Positions 31,451-38,894 of a DNA stretch of 64,000 nt are shown piece by piece. The stretch comes from Burkholderia diffusa (GTDB taxonomy: Bacteria > Pseudomonadota > Gammaproteobacteria > Burkholderiales > Burkholderiaceae). The DNA is taken from assembly GCF_902499115.1 (NCBI RefSeq), contig NZ_CABVPN010000003.1, forward strand, positions 124,001-188,000. The letters are read 5' to 3'. Below the pieces are notes generated by a model. It was not told the origin of the DNA. It did no database searches and worked only from the letters and a program-made list of their open reading frames with translations. Every line of letters starts with the position of its first letter. The stretch's first letter is position 1. The position numbers and the translations under genes are program-made.

Positions 31451-32770
31451 ATGAACATCATCTGGGCGCGCTTTCTCGTGTCGCTCGTGCTGCTCGTGCT
31501 GATCAGCGTATTGGTCGGCGTGTTCGCCGGCCCGATCGCGGGCCTCGGGTTCGCGGTCGTGATGCTGGTCGCGCAGGGCTTCTTCAGTACCTTCCATACG
31601 CAACGCCTGTGGCGTCTGCTCGATGCGCCCGTCTACGGCGAGGTGCCGAGCGCACCGGGCATCTGGGGTGAAATCTACTATCGGCTGCACAAGCTCGCGA
31701 AGCAGTGGCATGCGCAGGTGCGGCAGGTCGAGCAGCAGCATTCGCGCTTCATCCAGGCGATCCAGGCGTCGCCGAACGGCGTCGCGATGCTCGACGATCA
31801 TGACCAGATCGAGTGGTGCAACGCGATCGCCGAGGTACATTTCGGCCTCGATGCGAAGCGCGACCTGCGCCAGCACATCACGAACCTGGTTCGTCATCCG
31901 GAATTCGTCCGCTACCTGAACGCGCAGCATTACGACGAGACGCTCGTGATGCGCGGGATGGGCGACTCGCGGCAGAATGTGCTGGAAGTGCAGGTGTTTC
32001 CGTACGGCGAGAACCGCAAGCTGCTGCTCACGCAGGACATCACGGAGCTCGAGCGGACCGACGCGATGCGGCGCGACTTCGTCGCGAACGTGTCGCACGA
32101 ACTGAAGACGCCGCTCACCGTGCTGTCGGGCTTCCTCGAGACGATGCGCGAACTGCCGCTGAACGGGGAAGATCGCGCGCGCTATCTCGAGATGATGGAG
32201 CAGCAGGCGTCGCGGATGCGGCACATCGTCACCGATCTGCTGGTGCTCGCGAAGCTCGAGGGCGAAAGCAAGCCGCCGATGGATCACGCGATCGACATGC
32301 GTGCCGTGTTCGACCATCTGAAGGAGGATGCGCAGACGCTGTCGAACGGGCATCACGAGATTACGTTCACGATCGACGAGACGCTCGGCGTCACGGGCGC
32401 GCAGACCGAAGTGTTCAGTGCGTTCGCGAATCTCGTGACCAATGCGATCCGCTATACGCCGGACGGTGGCAAGATCTTCGTGTCGTGGCGGCGCGAGGGC
32501 GCGCAAGGCGTGTTCTCGGTCACCGACAGCGGCTTCGGCATCCCGGCCGCCGACCTGCCGCGGCTGACCGAGCGCTTCTACCGCGTCGACCGCAGCCGCT
32601 CGCGCGATACGGGCGGCACGGGGCTCGGCCTCGCGATCGTCAAGCACGTGCTGCAGCGGCACGACTCGCACCTGTACGTGCAGAGCGAGGAGGGGCGCGG
32701 CAGCACGTTCACCGCGCGCTTCCCGGCCTCGCGAATCATCGCGATCCGGCCGGCCGCGTTCGAAGCATGA
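31451..32770 (+). CDS. phoR: Phosphate regulon sensor histidine kinase PhoR
   Basis: The 439-residue inner-membrane kinase has one or two amino-terminal helices (residues 7-48), no periplasmic domain of note, a PAS domain at about 98-195 (FIQAIQASPNGVAMLDD), the phospho-acceptor His216 in NVSHELKTPLTVLSG, and an ATPase domain with NLVTNAIRYTPDGG, DSGFGIP and GGTGLGLAIVKH. This is the usual PhoR layout, which senses phosphate through PstSCAB-PhoU rather than directly. Confidence 0.96.
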   Translation: MNIIWARFLVSLVLLVLISVLVGVFAGPIAGLGFAVVMLVAQGFFSTFHTQRLWRLLDAPVYGEVPSAPGIWGEIYYRLHKLAKQWHAQVRQVEQQHSRFIQAIQASPNGVAMLDDHDQIEWCNAIAEVHFGLDAKRDLRQHITNLVRHPEFVRYLNAQHYDETLVMRGMGDSRQNVLEVQVFPYGENRKLLLTQDITELERTDAMRRDFVANVSHELKTPLTVLSGFLETMRELPLNGEDRARYLEMMEQQASRMRHIVTDLLVLAKLEGESKPPMDHAIDMRAVFDHLKEDAQTLSNGHHEITFTIDETLGVTGAQTEVFSAFANLVTNAIRYTPDGGKIFVSWRREGAQGVFSVTDSGFGIPAADLPRLTERFYRVDRSRSRDTGGTGLGLAIVKHVLQRHDSHLYVQSEEGRGSTFTARFPASRIIAIRPAAFEA

Positions 32771-32824
32771 GCGCGTGACGCGAGTCGGGTGCCTGACGTC
32801 GGCATCCCAACGCAAATACGCCGC

Positions 32825-32864
32825 AAACAGAAAAGCACAGCCCGTGGGCTGTGCTTTTCTGTTT
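32825..32864. terminator. Bidirectional terminator between phoR and ppk
   Basis: A 19-bp perfect inverted repeat (arm AAACAGAAAAGCACAGCCC, 2-nt loop) ends in A-rich and T-rich flanks on both sides, so it can stop transcription of both convergent genes. Confidence 0.9.
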
Positions 32865-32901
32865 GGTGGCGCGGTACGCGAAACCGCGCGCCGCCCCGTG
32901 T

Positions 32902-34965
32902 CTACGAACAGAACTTCGCGAGCAGCCCGAGCTGCGCGTTGCGGAGCGTCTTGCCCGCACGGCGCCGGCGGTAGTGGCCGTCGCTGAGCATCTGCCAGGC
33001 CGACTGGTTGTCGCCGAGGCAGACCGACAGCCCTTCGGCGATCACGCGGCGCTTCAGCTTGCGCTCGCGGATCGGGAACGCGACTTCGACGCGGCGGAAC
33101 AGGTTGCGGTCCATCCAGTCGGCGCTCGACAGATAGACGTCCTCGGCGCCGCCCGCGTGGAAATAGTAGATGCGGTGGTGTTCGAGGAAGCGCCCGACGA
33201 TCGAGCGCACCGTGATGTTTTCCGACAGCCCCGGCACGCCGGGCTTCAGCGCGCACACGCCGCGCACGATCAGGTCGACCTTGACGCCGGCCTGGGACGC
33301 TTCGTACAGCGCGGCGATCACCGACGGCTCCAGCAGCGCGTTCATCTTCGCGACCACGCGCGCGCGCTTGCCGGCGCGCGCATTGTCGATCTCCGCGCGG
33401 ATCGATTCGATGATGCGCGGATGCAGCGAGAACGGCGACTGCCACAGCTCGTGCAGCGTGAGCTCGCCGCCGATCCCGGTCAGTTGCTGGAAGACGTGGT
33501 GGACGTCCTCGCAGATTTTCTGGTCGGCCGTCATCAGGCCGAAGTCGGTGTAGAGGCGGGCGGTGCGCGGGTGATAGTTGCCGGTGCCGAGGTGCACGTA
33601 GCGGCGCAGCGACGCCTTGCCGTTCTGCACGACGCGCCGCACGATCAGCATCATCTTCGCGTGGCACTTGTGGCCGACCACGCCGTACACGACGTGCGCG
33701 CCGACGGCTTCGAGCTGCGACGCCCAGTTGATGTTGGTTTCCTCGTCGAAGCGCGCGAGCAGCTCGACGACGACGGTCACTTCCTTGCCGTTGCGCGCGG
33801 CTTCCATCAGCGCGTCCATCAACGGCGAATCGGTGCCGGTGCGGTAGATCGTCTGCTTGATCGCGACGACGCTCGGGTCCTTCGCGGCCTGCTGCAGCAG
33901 TTCGAGCACCGGCTGGAAACTTTCGTACGGATGGTGCAGCAGGATGTCGCCGTCGTCGATCGCGTCGAACATCGTCGGCGCGTTGACGATCGCAGGCGGG
34001 ATCGACGCGGCGAACGGCGCGAACTTCAGGTCGGGGCGATCGACGAGATCGGGGATCTGCATCAGTCGCACGAGGTTCACGGAGCCGGCCACGCGATAGC
34101 AGTCCTTCTCGCTGAGCAGGCTTTCCTCGAGCAGGCGCCGAACGATATGCGCCGGCGTATCGGCCGACACTTCGAGCCGTACCGCGTTGCCGAGGTGGCG
34201 CGCGGGCAGCTCGCCCTGCAGCGCGACGCGCAGGTTGGTGATTTCGTCCTCGTCGACGAAGAGCTCGCTGTTGCGCGTGATGCGAAACTGGTTGCAGCTT
34301 TTCACGACCAGTTGCGGGAACAGTTCGCCGACGAAGCGCTGCATGAACGAGCTGAGCAGCACGAAGCCGTGCTCGAAGCCCGACAGCGCCTGCGGCATGC
34401 GCACGACGCGCGGCAGCGCGCGCGGCGCCTGCACGATGCCCATCACCGCCTGGCGGCCGAACGCGTCTCGGCCCTCGAGCTCGACGACGAAGTTCAGGCT
34501 CTTGTTCAGCACGCGCGGGAACGGGTGCGCGGGATCGAGGCCGATCGGCGTCAGCACCGGCAGCAGTTCATCGAGGAAGTAGTGGCGCGCCCATTCGAGC
34601 TGCTCTTCGTTCCACGTGTCGCTCGCGTGGAAGTAGATGCCTTCCTGTTCGAGCGCGGGCAGCACGGTATCGTGCAGCATCGTGTACTGGCGGTGCACGA
34701 GCCGTTGCGCGCGCTCGACGACGAGGTCGTAAGCGTGCTGCAGCGACATGCCGTCGGGGGTCAGTGCGCCCGGGTTGTCGCGGATCTGTTCCTGAAGGCC
34801 GGCCATCCGGACTTCGAAAAATTCGTCGAGGTTGCTGCTCGTGATGCAGATGAAGCGGAGTCGCTCGAGCAACGGAATCTGCGGGTCAGCCGCCTGGGCC
34901 AGCACGCGCTCGTTGAAACCGAGGATGCCGAGTTCACGATTGAGAAGCGGATAGCGGACGGACAT
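32902..34965 (-). CDS. ppk: Polyphosphate kinase 1
   Basis: The 687-residue enzyme reversibly makes inorganic polyphosphate from ATP. The PPK_N start is LLNRELGILGFNERVLAQA, followed by LRFICITSSNLDEFFEVRMAGL. The catalytic C-domains have PLD-like fold with VVGHKCHAKMMLIVRR (autophosphorylated His region) and YVHLGTGNYHPRTARLYTDFGLM. The start MSVRYPLLN at 34965 gives the usual length; a longer frame to 35229 was rejected because it runs through the divergent promoter region. Upstream PHO-box-like repeats suggest PhoB control. Confidence 0.96.
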   Translation of the reverse strand: MSVRYPLLNRELGILGFNERVLAQAADPQIPLLERLRFICITSSNLDEFFEVRMAGLQEQIRDNPGALTPDGMSLQHAYDLVVERAQRLVHRQYTMLHDTVLPALEQEGIYFHASDTWNEEQLEWARHYFLDELLPVLTPIGLDPAHPFPRVLNKSLNFVVELEGRDAFGRQAVMGIVQAPRALPRVVRMPQALSGFEHGFVLLSSFMQRFVGELFPQLVVKSCNQFRITRNSELFVDEDEITNLRVALQGELPARHLGNAVRLEVSADTPAHIVRRLLEESLLSEKDCYRVAGSVNLVRLMQIPDLVDRPDLKFAPFAASIPPAIVNAPTMFDAIDDGDILLHHPYESFQPVLELLQQAAKDPSVVAIKQTIYRTGTDSPLMDALMEAARNGKEVTVVVELLARFDEETNINWASQLEAVGAHVVYGVVGHKCHAKMMLIVRRVVQNGKASLRRYVHLGTGNYHPRTARLYTDFGLMTADQKICEDVHHVFQQLTGIGGELTLHELWQSPFSLHPRIIESIRAEIDNARAGKRARVVAKMNALLEPSVIAALYEASQAGVKVDLIVRGVCALKPGVPGLSENITVRSIVGRFLEHHRIYYFHAGGAEDVYLSSADWMDRNLFRRVEVAFPIRERKLKRRVIAEGLSVCLGDNQSAWQMLSDGHYRRRRAGKTLRNAQLGLLAKFCS

Positions 34966-35028
34966 CGGCAGAGTAGGGGGTGATTCGGGCGATGATTCGA
35001 AAGGACGCTCGGAAACTCTCACGGTACG

Positions 35029-35052
35029 ATGACGTGCTGATGACGATAATGT
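35029..35052 (-). promoter_or_regulatory. PHO-box candidate upstream of ppk
   Basis: Reading toward ppk, TCGTCAT (35046-35040) and ACGTCAT (35035-35029) are spaced 11 nt apart, the PhoB direct-repeat geometry. The 13-mer ACATTATCGTCAT at 35052-35040 is identical to that at 26003-26015 in the pst promoter. The site lies about 65 bp before the ppk start. Confidence 0.65.
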
Positions 35053-35243
35053 ATTTATATCGGGAAATTCTACGCCTGAACCGTTTTGTCTCATAAATGT
35101 TTCGGCCATATACAATCTACCCGTGTACATGCCCGTGAAGCGTGGCAACGGCAAGCGTTCCACGCTTAAAATGTCGCCTTTGATTGATCGCCCAGCGTGG
35201 CCGGCCGGCTGCCGCGGGCGAACGCGCACGGAGCCCCCTTCTG

Positions 35244-36758
35244 ATGGTTACATCCCCCCACTTGCTGGCTGCCGTCGATCTCGGCTCGAACAGCTTTCGG
35301 CTGATCGTCGGGCGCGTCGAGGAAACGCCGGCGGGCAGCCAGATCTATCCCGTCGATGCGCTGCGCGAGCCCGTTCGACTGGCCGCGGGCCTGTCGAGCG
35401 ACAAGATGCTCGATCGCGCGTCGCAGGAGCGTGGCTGGGAGGCGCTCAAGCGGTTCGGCGAGCGCCTGCGCGATTTCCATCCCGATCATGTGCGCGCGGT
35501 GGCGACCAACACGCTGCGCGTCGCGAAGAACGCGGGCGAATTTCTCGGCGAGGCCGAAGCGGCGCTCGGTTTTCCGATCGAAGTGATCGCGGGCCGCGAA
35601 GAGGCACGTCTGATCTATGCGGGCGCCGCACATTCGGTGCCAGCGAGCGCCGGCAAGCGGCTCGTCGTCGACATCGGCGGTGGCTCGACCGAATTCATCA
35701 TCGGCTCGCACTACACGCCGATCGTGATGGAGAGCCTCTACATCGGCTGCGTGAGCCATAGCCGCGCGTTCTTCCCGGCCGGCAACGTCGACGAATACAC
35801 GATGCGGCAGGCCGAACTCGCGGCCAAGCGCGAGATCCAGATCATTTCCAGCGAGTACAAGAAGGCCGGATGGGACCAGGCGATCGGTTCGTCCGGCACG
35901 GCGCGTGCGCTCGCCGAGCTCGTCGAGGCGAACGGCTTCAACGACGCGGGCATCACGCACGGCATTTCGCGCGGCGGGCTCGAACGCCTGAAGCGCGCGC
36001 TGATCAAGTCCGAGAACGTGAACCGGCTGAAGCTGATCGCGCTGAAGCCCGATCGCGTGCCGGTGCTCGCCGGCGGCCTCGCGATCATGCTCGCGGTATT
36101 CGAGGAACTGGGGGTCGACTACGTCGATACCACCGACGGCGCGCTGCGTCTCGGCGTGCTGTATGACCTGCTCGGCCGGACCCAGCACGAGGACATGCGC
36201 GCGGTGACCGTCGAGGGCTTCACGCGCCGCTACGGCGTCGATCGCGCGCAGGCCGGGCGCATCGGTGCGCTCGCGGTGCGGTTCTACGACGAGCTCGACG
36301 AATCCGACGACGAAGAACGCGAGGAAGGCAGGATGTTCCTCGGTTGGGCCGCCGCGTTGCACGAGATCGGCCTGTCGATCTCGCACAGCTCGTATCACAA
36401 GCATTCCGCCTATATCGCGAGCAACGCCGACATGCCGGGTTTCTCGCGCACCGACCAGGCGCGCCTTGCCGCGCTCGTGCTCGGGCATGCGGGCAAGCTC
36501 GGCAAGCTATCGCAGGCGCGCGACGTCGAATGGCCGCTGCTGTTCTGCCTGAGGCTCGCGGCGCTGCTGTGCCGGCGCCGGACCGATGCCGGGCTGCCGG
36601 ACATTTCCGTGTCGCAGATGAAGAAGGGTGGGTATGAAGTGCGCCTGCCGGGCGCATGGGTCGAGCAGAACCCGCTGACCGACTACAGCCTCAGCCAGGA
36701 AGCGGCCGAGTGGGAGAAGGTCGGTATTCCGTACCGCGTGGTTTATACGGGCGCGTGA
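35244..36758 (+). CDS. ppx: Exopolyphosphatase (Ppx/GppA family)
   Basis: The 504-residue enzyme of the sugar kinase/Hsp70 fold releases phosphate from polyphosphate ends. It shows AAVDLGSNSFRLIVGRV, RAVATNTLRVAKN, EVIAGREEARLIYAG, VVDIGGGSTEFIIG and IGSSGTARALAEL. A C-terminal HD-like helical region has AAALHEIGLSISHSSYHKHSAY. ATG 35244 is taken as start (family start near the DLGSNSFR motif). It diverges from ppk, an arrangement that pairs polyP synthesis and breakdown. GppA-type pppGpp hydrolysis is possible and not distinguishable. Confidence 0.93.
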   Translation: MVTSPHLLAAVDLGSNSFRLIVGRVEETPAGSQIYPVDALREPVRLAAGLSSDKMLDRASQERGWEALKRFGERLRDFHPDHVRAVATNTLRVAKNAGEFLGEAEAALGFPIEVIAGREEARLIYAGAAHSVPASAGKRLVVDIGGGSTEFIIGSHYTPIVMESLYIGCVSHSRAFFPAGNVDEYTMRQAELAAKREIQIISSEYKKAGWDQAIGSSGTARALAELVEANGFNDAGITHGISRGGLERLKRALIKSENVNRLKLIALKPDRVPVLAGGLAIMLAVFEELGVDYVDTTDGALRLGVLYDLLGRTQHEDMRAVTVEGFTRRYGVDRAQAGRIGALAVRFYDELDESDDEEREEGRMFLGWAAALHEIGLSISHSSYHKHSAYIASNADMPGFSRTDQARLAALVLGHAGKLGKLSQARDVEWPLLFCLRLAALLCRRRTDAGLPDISVSQMKKGGYEVRLPGAWVEQNPLTDYSLSQEAAEWEKVGIPYRVVYTGA

Positions 36759-36811
36759 CGCGCCGGCACGACGGCGGTGCGCTCGCGCCGCCAGGCTGCC
36801 TTGCGATGCAC

Positions 36812-37252
36812 TCAGTCCGAGCACACGATCGCGGTCAGGAACGGGAATGCCTGCTTGACGGTCGCGTCGCTGCCTGCCTTGCGCACGGCCTGCTCGACCG
36901 CGTTCTTCGTGCCGCGCACCACGACGCCGTATGCCCAGTTGCCGATCGGCGTGCCGTCGCCGGGCTGGAAAATCGGATCGTTCGCCTGGTAGCCGAGCAC
37001 GACATAGACGCCGAAGCCGTAGGCGGTCAGCGGATGGTTCGTGCGGAATGCGTTCACCGAATTCGATTCGACGTGCATCGGCTCCGACTGGATGTCACCT
37101 GCCGCGAGCAGCGGCGCGACGAACTTGTGGCCGTTCGAATGGCAGTCGAGCGCGTCATCGAGCGACTTGGCCGATGCGACGCTGGACGCACCGAGGGTGC
37201 CGATTGCGAGCAGCACGCCGAGCAGGGCAGTCTTGAAAACGTGGTTTTTCAT
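36812..37252 (-). CDS. Small exported protein of unknown function
   Basis: The 146-residue product has a clear signal peptide (MKNHVFKTALLGVLLAIG..., likely cut after VASA at 28). The mature part contains two Cys (ALDCHSNGHKF and TAIVCSD at the end) that could form a disulfide, and the segments NHPLTAYGFGVYVVLGYQA and YGVVVRGTKNAVEQAVRKAGS. I do not recognise the family; it looks like a single-domain secreted protein. It converges on ppx and sits just outside the island edge. Confidence 0.7.
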   Translation of the reverse strand: MKNHVFKTALLGVLLAIGTLGASSVASAKSLDDALDCHSNGHKFVAPLLAAGDIQSEPMHVESNSVNAFRTNHPLTAYGFGVYVVLGYQANDPIFQPGDGTPIGNWAYGVVVRGTKNAVEQAVRKAGSDATVKQAFPFLTAIVCSD

Positions 37253-37359
37253 GCGCGATTGCGGGTTGGTCGCGGACATTATCGCGTGTTCCCGCAATTT
37301 TCGTGCGCGGGCTGCGGGCGGTACGGCACCGGTGGCGCAAGCGGGCAGCGGACCAAACG

Positions 37360-37394
37360 AAAAAGGGCTGCAAGCGCGAGGGCTTGCAACCCTT
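37360..37394 (-). terminator. Original terminator of the tRNA-Pro gene, now detached
   Basis: On the minus strand a 12-bp stem with one mismatch (AAGGGTTGCAAG with CTTGCAGCCCTT) ends in a T-run (plus-strand AAAAA at 37360-37364). It follows the 3' fragment of tRNA-Pro at 37408-37454 and is now 10 kb from the intact gene. Confidence 0.65.
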
Positions 37395-37407
37395 ATCGTG
37401 TATCTCG

Positions 37408-37454
37408 TGGTCGGAGCGATAGGATTCGAACCTACGACCCTCTGATCCCAAATC
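37408..37454 (-). repeat. Left attachment repeat: 3' fragment of tRNA-Pro
   Basis: These 47 bases are identical to 47682-47728 and comprise CCA, the acceptor 3' strand, T-arm, variable region and anticodon loop of tRNA-Pro(TGG) on the minus strand. Identity ends at 37455 (G here, A in the intact gene). No 5' half is present, so it is an att copy and not a functional tRNA. Confidence 0.9.
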
Positions 37455-37590
37455 GGGTGTCCCTGCAATTTTCAACGTCGCTGGCGATCGATGGAAGTTA
37501 TAAATCATTGATTTGATGTGGAACTTAAGCTCATTGCGATTTGCTGTTCCGATCCACAACGCTGCACGTAGTAGCAAAATGCTAGCAACG

Positions 37591-37865
37591 ATGAGCGATA
37601 GCGAGAAAACGCAGCGGGCGGGCAAGGATGCCTTGAATTTTACGAAAGCAGCGACCGAAGCGTTGCTGATGCCAGAGAAGGGCTGGAAGTATTACTACGA
37701 CACGAAGGTGAGCGGTATTGCGATCGGCATCGGCCCGAGCGGCGTCAAGACGTTCATTCTCTATCGGAAAGTAAATCGTAAGCCAGGCGGATCAAGATTG
37801 AGGGCTATCCCGATCTGACAGTCGATAAGGCAAGGACGCAAGCTCTGACCCTTATCGCTGGTTGA
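37591..37865 (+). pseudogene. Remnant of a tyrosine integrase (amino-terminal Arm-binding domain), frameshifted
   Basis: From ATG 37591 the frame reads FTKAATEALLMPEKGWKYYYDTKVSGIAIGIGPSGVKTFILYRKVN, typical of the Arm DNA-binding domain of P4/CP4-type integrases. The frame then breaks near 37785: continuation RIKIEGYPDLTVDKARTQALTLIAG is found in another frame and stops at 37865. The core-binding and catalytic domains (R...HxxR...Y) are absent. It lies 137 bp inside the left repeat, the position expected of an island integrase. Confidence 0.75.
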
Positions 37866-38029
37866 GCTGTCGCGCACACGACAGGTGGTTGCTTCACACA
37901 TAGACTTTCATTGCTGGCGCTTCTCGATGATGCGTTGGAACAGCAAGAACGCGGCGGCCACGGGCAGCACGTTCCCGTCACGAGCGTTCATATCATTGCG
38001 GCGACTGGGCTCGCTGGTAGGCGTGGTGG

Positions 38030-38356
38030 ATGCGCTCGATGTGGGAAGGGAACGTCCCGACAAAGCCGTCTGTGGCGGTTTTCGATACCGGTCGAGCGGT
38101 CGGTCGAAAAGGTCGTGCTGAACGGCTTAATCGAAAGATTTCGGCGCTCCGTCAGACTCCGCAGATTCGCTCACCCGCAAAGATCACACAAGATGACAGT
38201 GTGCTCGTCGATCAAATGACGACGAAATATTCTCGGTTTGAGCACTCAAAGTGCGACGAGTTCGACGCCACCCTTCCCGGAGTCGACGAGCTGGCCGATG
38301 ACCCGAAACTCATGATCGATTGGATTGGGGAATTTGATAAGCGTGCGGTGGCGTAG
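38030..38356 (+). CDS. Hypothetical 108-residue frame in the island
   Basis: The second half (SVLVDQMTTKYSRFEHSKCDEFDATLPGVDELADDPKLMIDWIGEFDKRAVA) has natural protein composition with acidic and hydrophobic residues well mixed, whereas the first half is basic and irregular. No ribosome site is evident. It might be the preserved end of a longer decayed gene. I do not recognise it. Confidence 0.25.
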   Translation: MRSMWEGNVPTKPSVAVFDTGRAVGRKGRAERLNRKISALRQTPQIRSPAKITQDDSVLVDQMTTKYSRFEHSKCDEFDATLPGVDELADDPKLMIDWIGEFDKRAVA

Positions 38357-38465
38357 GGACGGGGAAAGCTCGGCGACCTGTACCGGCAAAGAGAGTGGCG
38401 ATTCTCCCGCGACTAGCGCCGGGGCCGGTCTTGTTGTCGCTTAGCCGTTCTGCGCCACCTATTGC

Positions 38466-38753
38466 GTGCACTTCGTCCACGAAGTGACGGAGGGGCGAAC
38501 CGGCCTGGACTTGTTCCAGGCCGCTGATGAAGCGGCGCTTCACGATTGCGTCGTCTGCGGCAAGGCTGAAGACAAATTCACGACTATGGCCGATGGCATG
38601 GCCGCGATCCAGAAGGTACTCGTCCTCCGAAACGAGCAATTGCTGAATTACCCGTCGTGCGTCATTGCCAACGCCCAAGCGGAGCTCAGCAAATTTGTGA
38701 TCAATGACTCGCTATCGCCGATTGCACCTGAGCGCGAGCCTCCGCTCCGCTAG
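38466..38753 (+). CDS. Hypothetical 95-residue frame in the island
   Basis: The product contains a VVCGK segment and FTTMADGMAAIQKVLVLRNEQLLNYPSCVIANAQAELSKFVI. There is no clear ribosome site, and an equally long frame lies on the opposite strand (38310-38678), so coding direction is uncertain. I do not recognise either. Confidence 0.2.
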   Translation: MHFVHEVTEGRTGLDLFQAADEAALHDCVVCGKAEDKFTTMADGMAAIQKVLVLRNEQLLNYPSCVIANAQAELSKFVINDSLSPIAPEREPPLR

Positions 38754-38894
38754 ATGACCGGGGGTCAAACTCAGTCAAGCCGCACCATATTTCTCAGACT
38801 TTAGATTAGAATCGCGCGAGAAACTTGCTGTAGCAATGGCTGACCGTCGCCTTTATCACTGGATTGACGGTCGAACCTGAGAGAAATAACGAAA

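Larger units (their letters stand above)
37866..38894 (+). other. Poorly coding kilobase between integrase remnant and vgrG
   Basis: Only short, overlapping frames occur here. Two are listed separately at low confidence. Immediately before vgrG a -10-like TAGAAT lies at 38807-38812, and a 7-bp inverted repeat (GACCGTC / GACGGTC) spans about 38842-38871. This looks like decayed DNA of former integrase or accessory genes. Confidence 0.4.

Noticed and set aside
27887..33667. A minus-strand frame of more than 1900 codons lying across the pst-pho genes
   Set aside because: It mirrors real genes pstA to ppk in a GC-rich genome; its product is Arg/Asp/His-rich without motifs, and the opposite-strand genes are fully recognisable.
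34966..35229. An 88-residue amino-terminal extension of polyphosphate kinase
   Set aside because: The frame is open by chance through the divergent promoter and PHO-box region; the protein from 34965 has the usual 687 residues and family start.
37408..37454. A second tRNA-Pro gene
   Set aside because: Only the 3' half is present; the acceptor 5' strand and D-arm are missing, so it is an attachment-site copy.
38310..38678. A 123-codon minus frame opposite the hypothetical frame at 38466
   Set aside because: Neither strand shows a ribosome site or known motif, so no choice could be supported.
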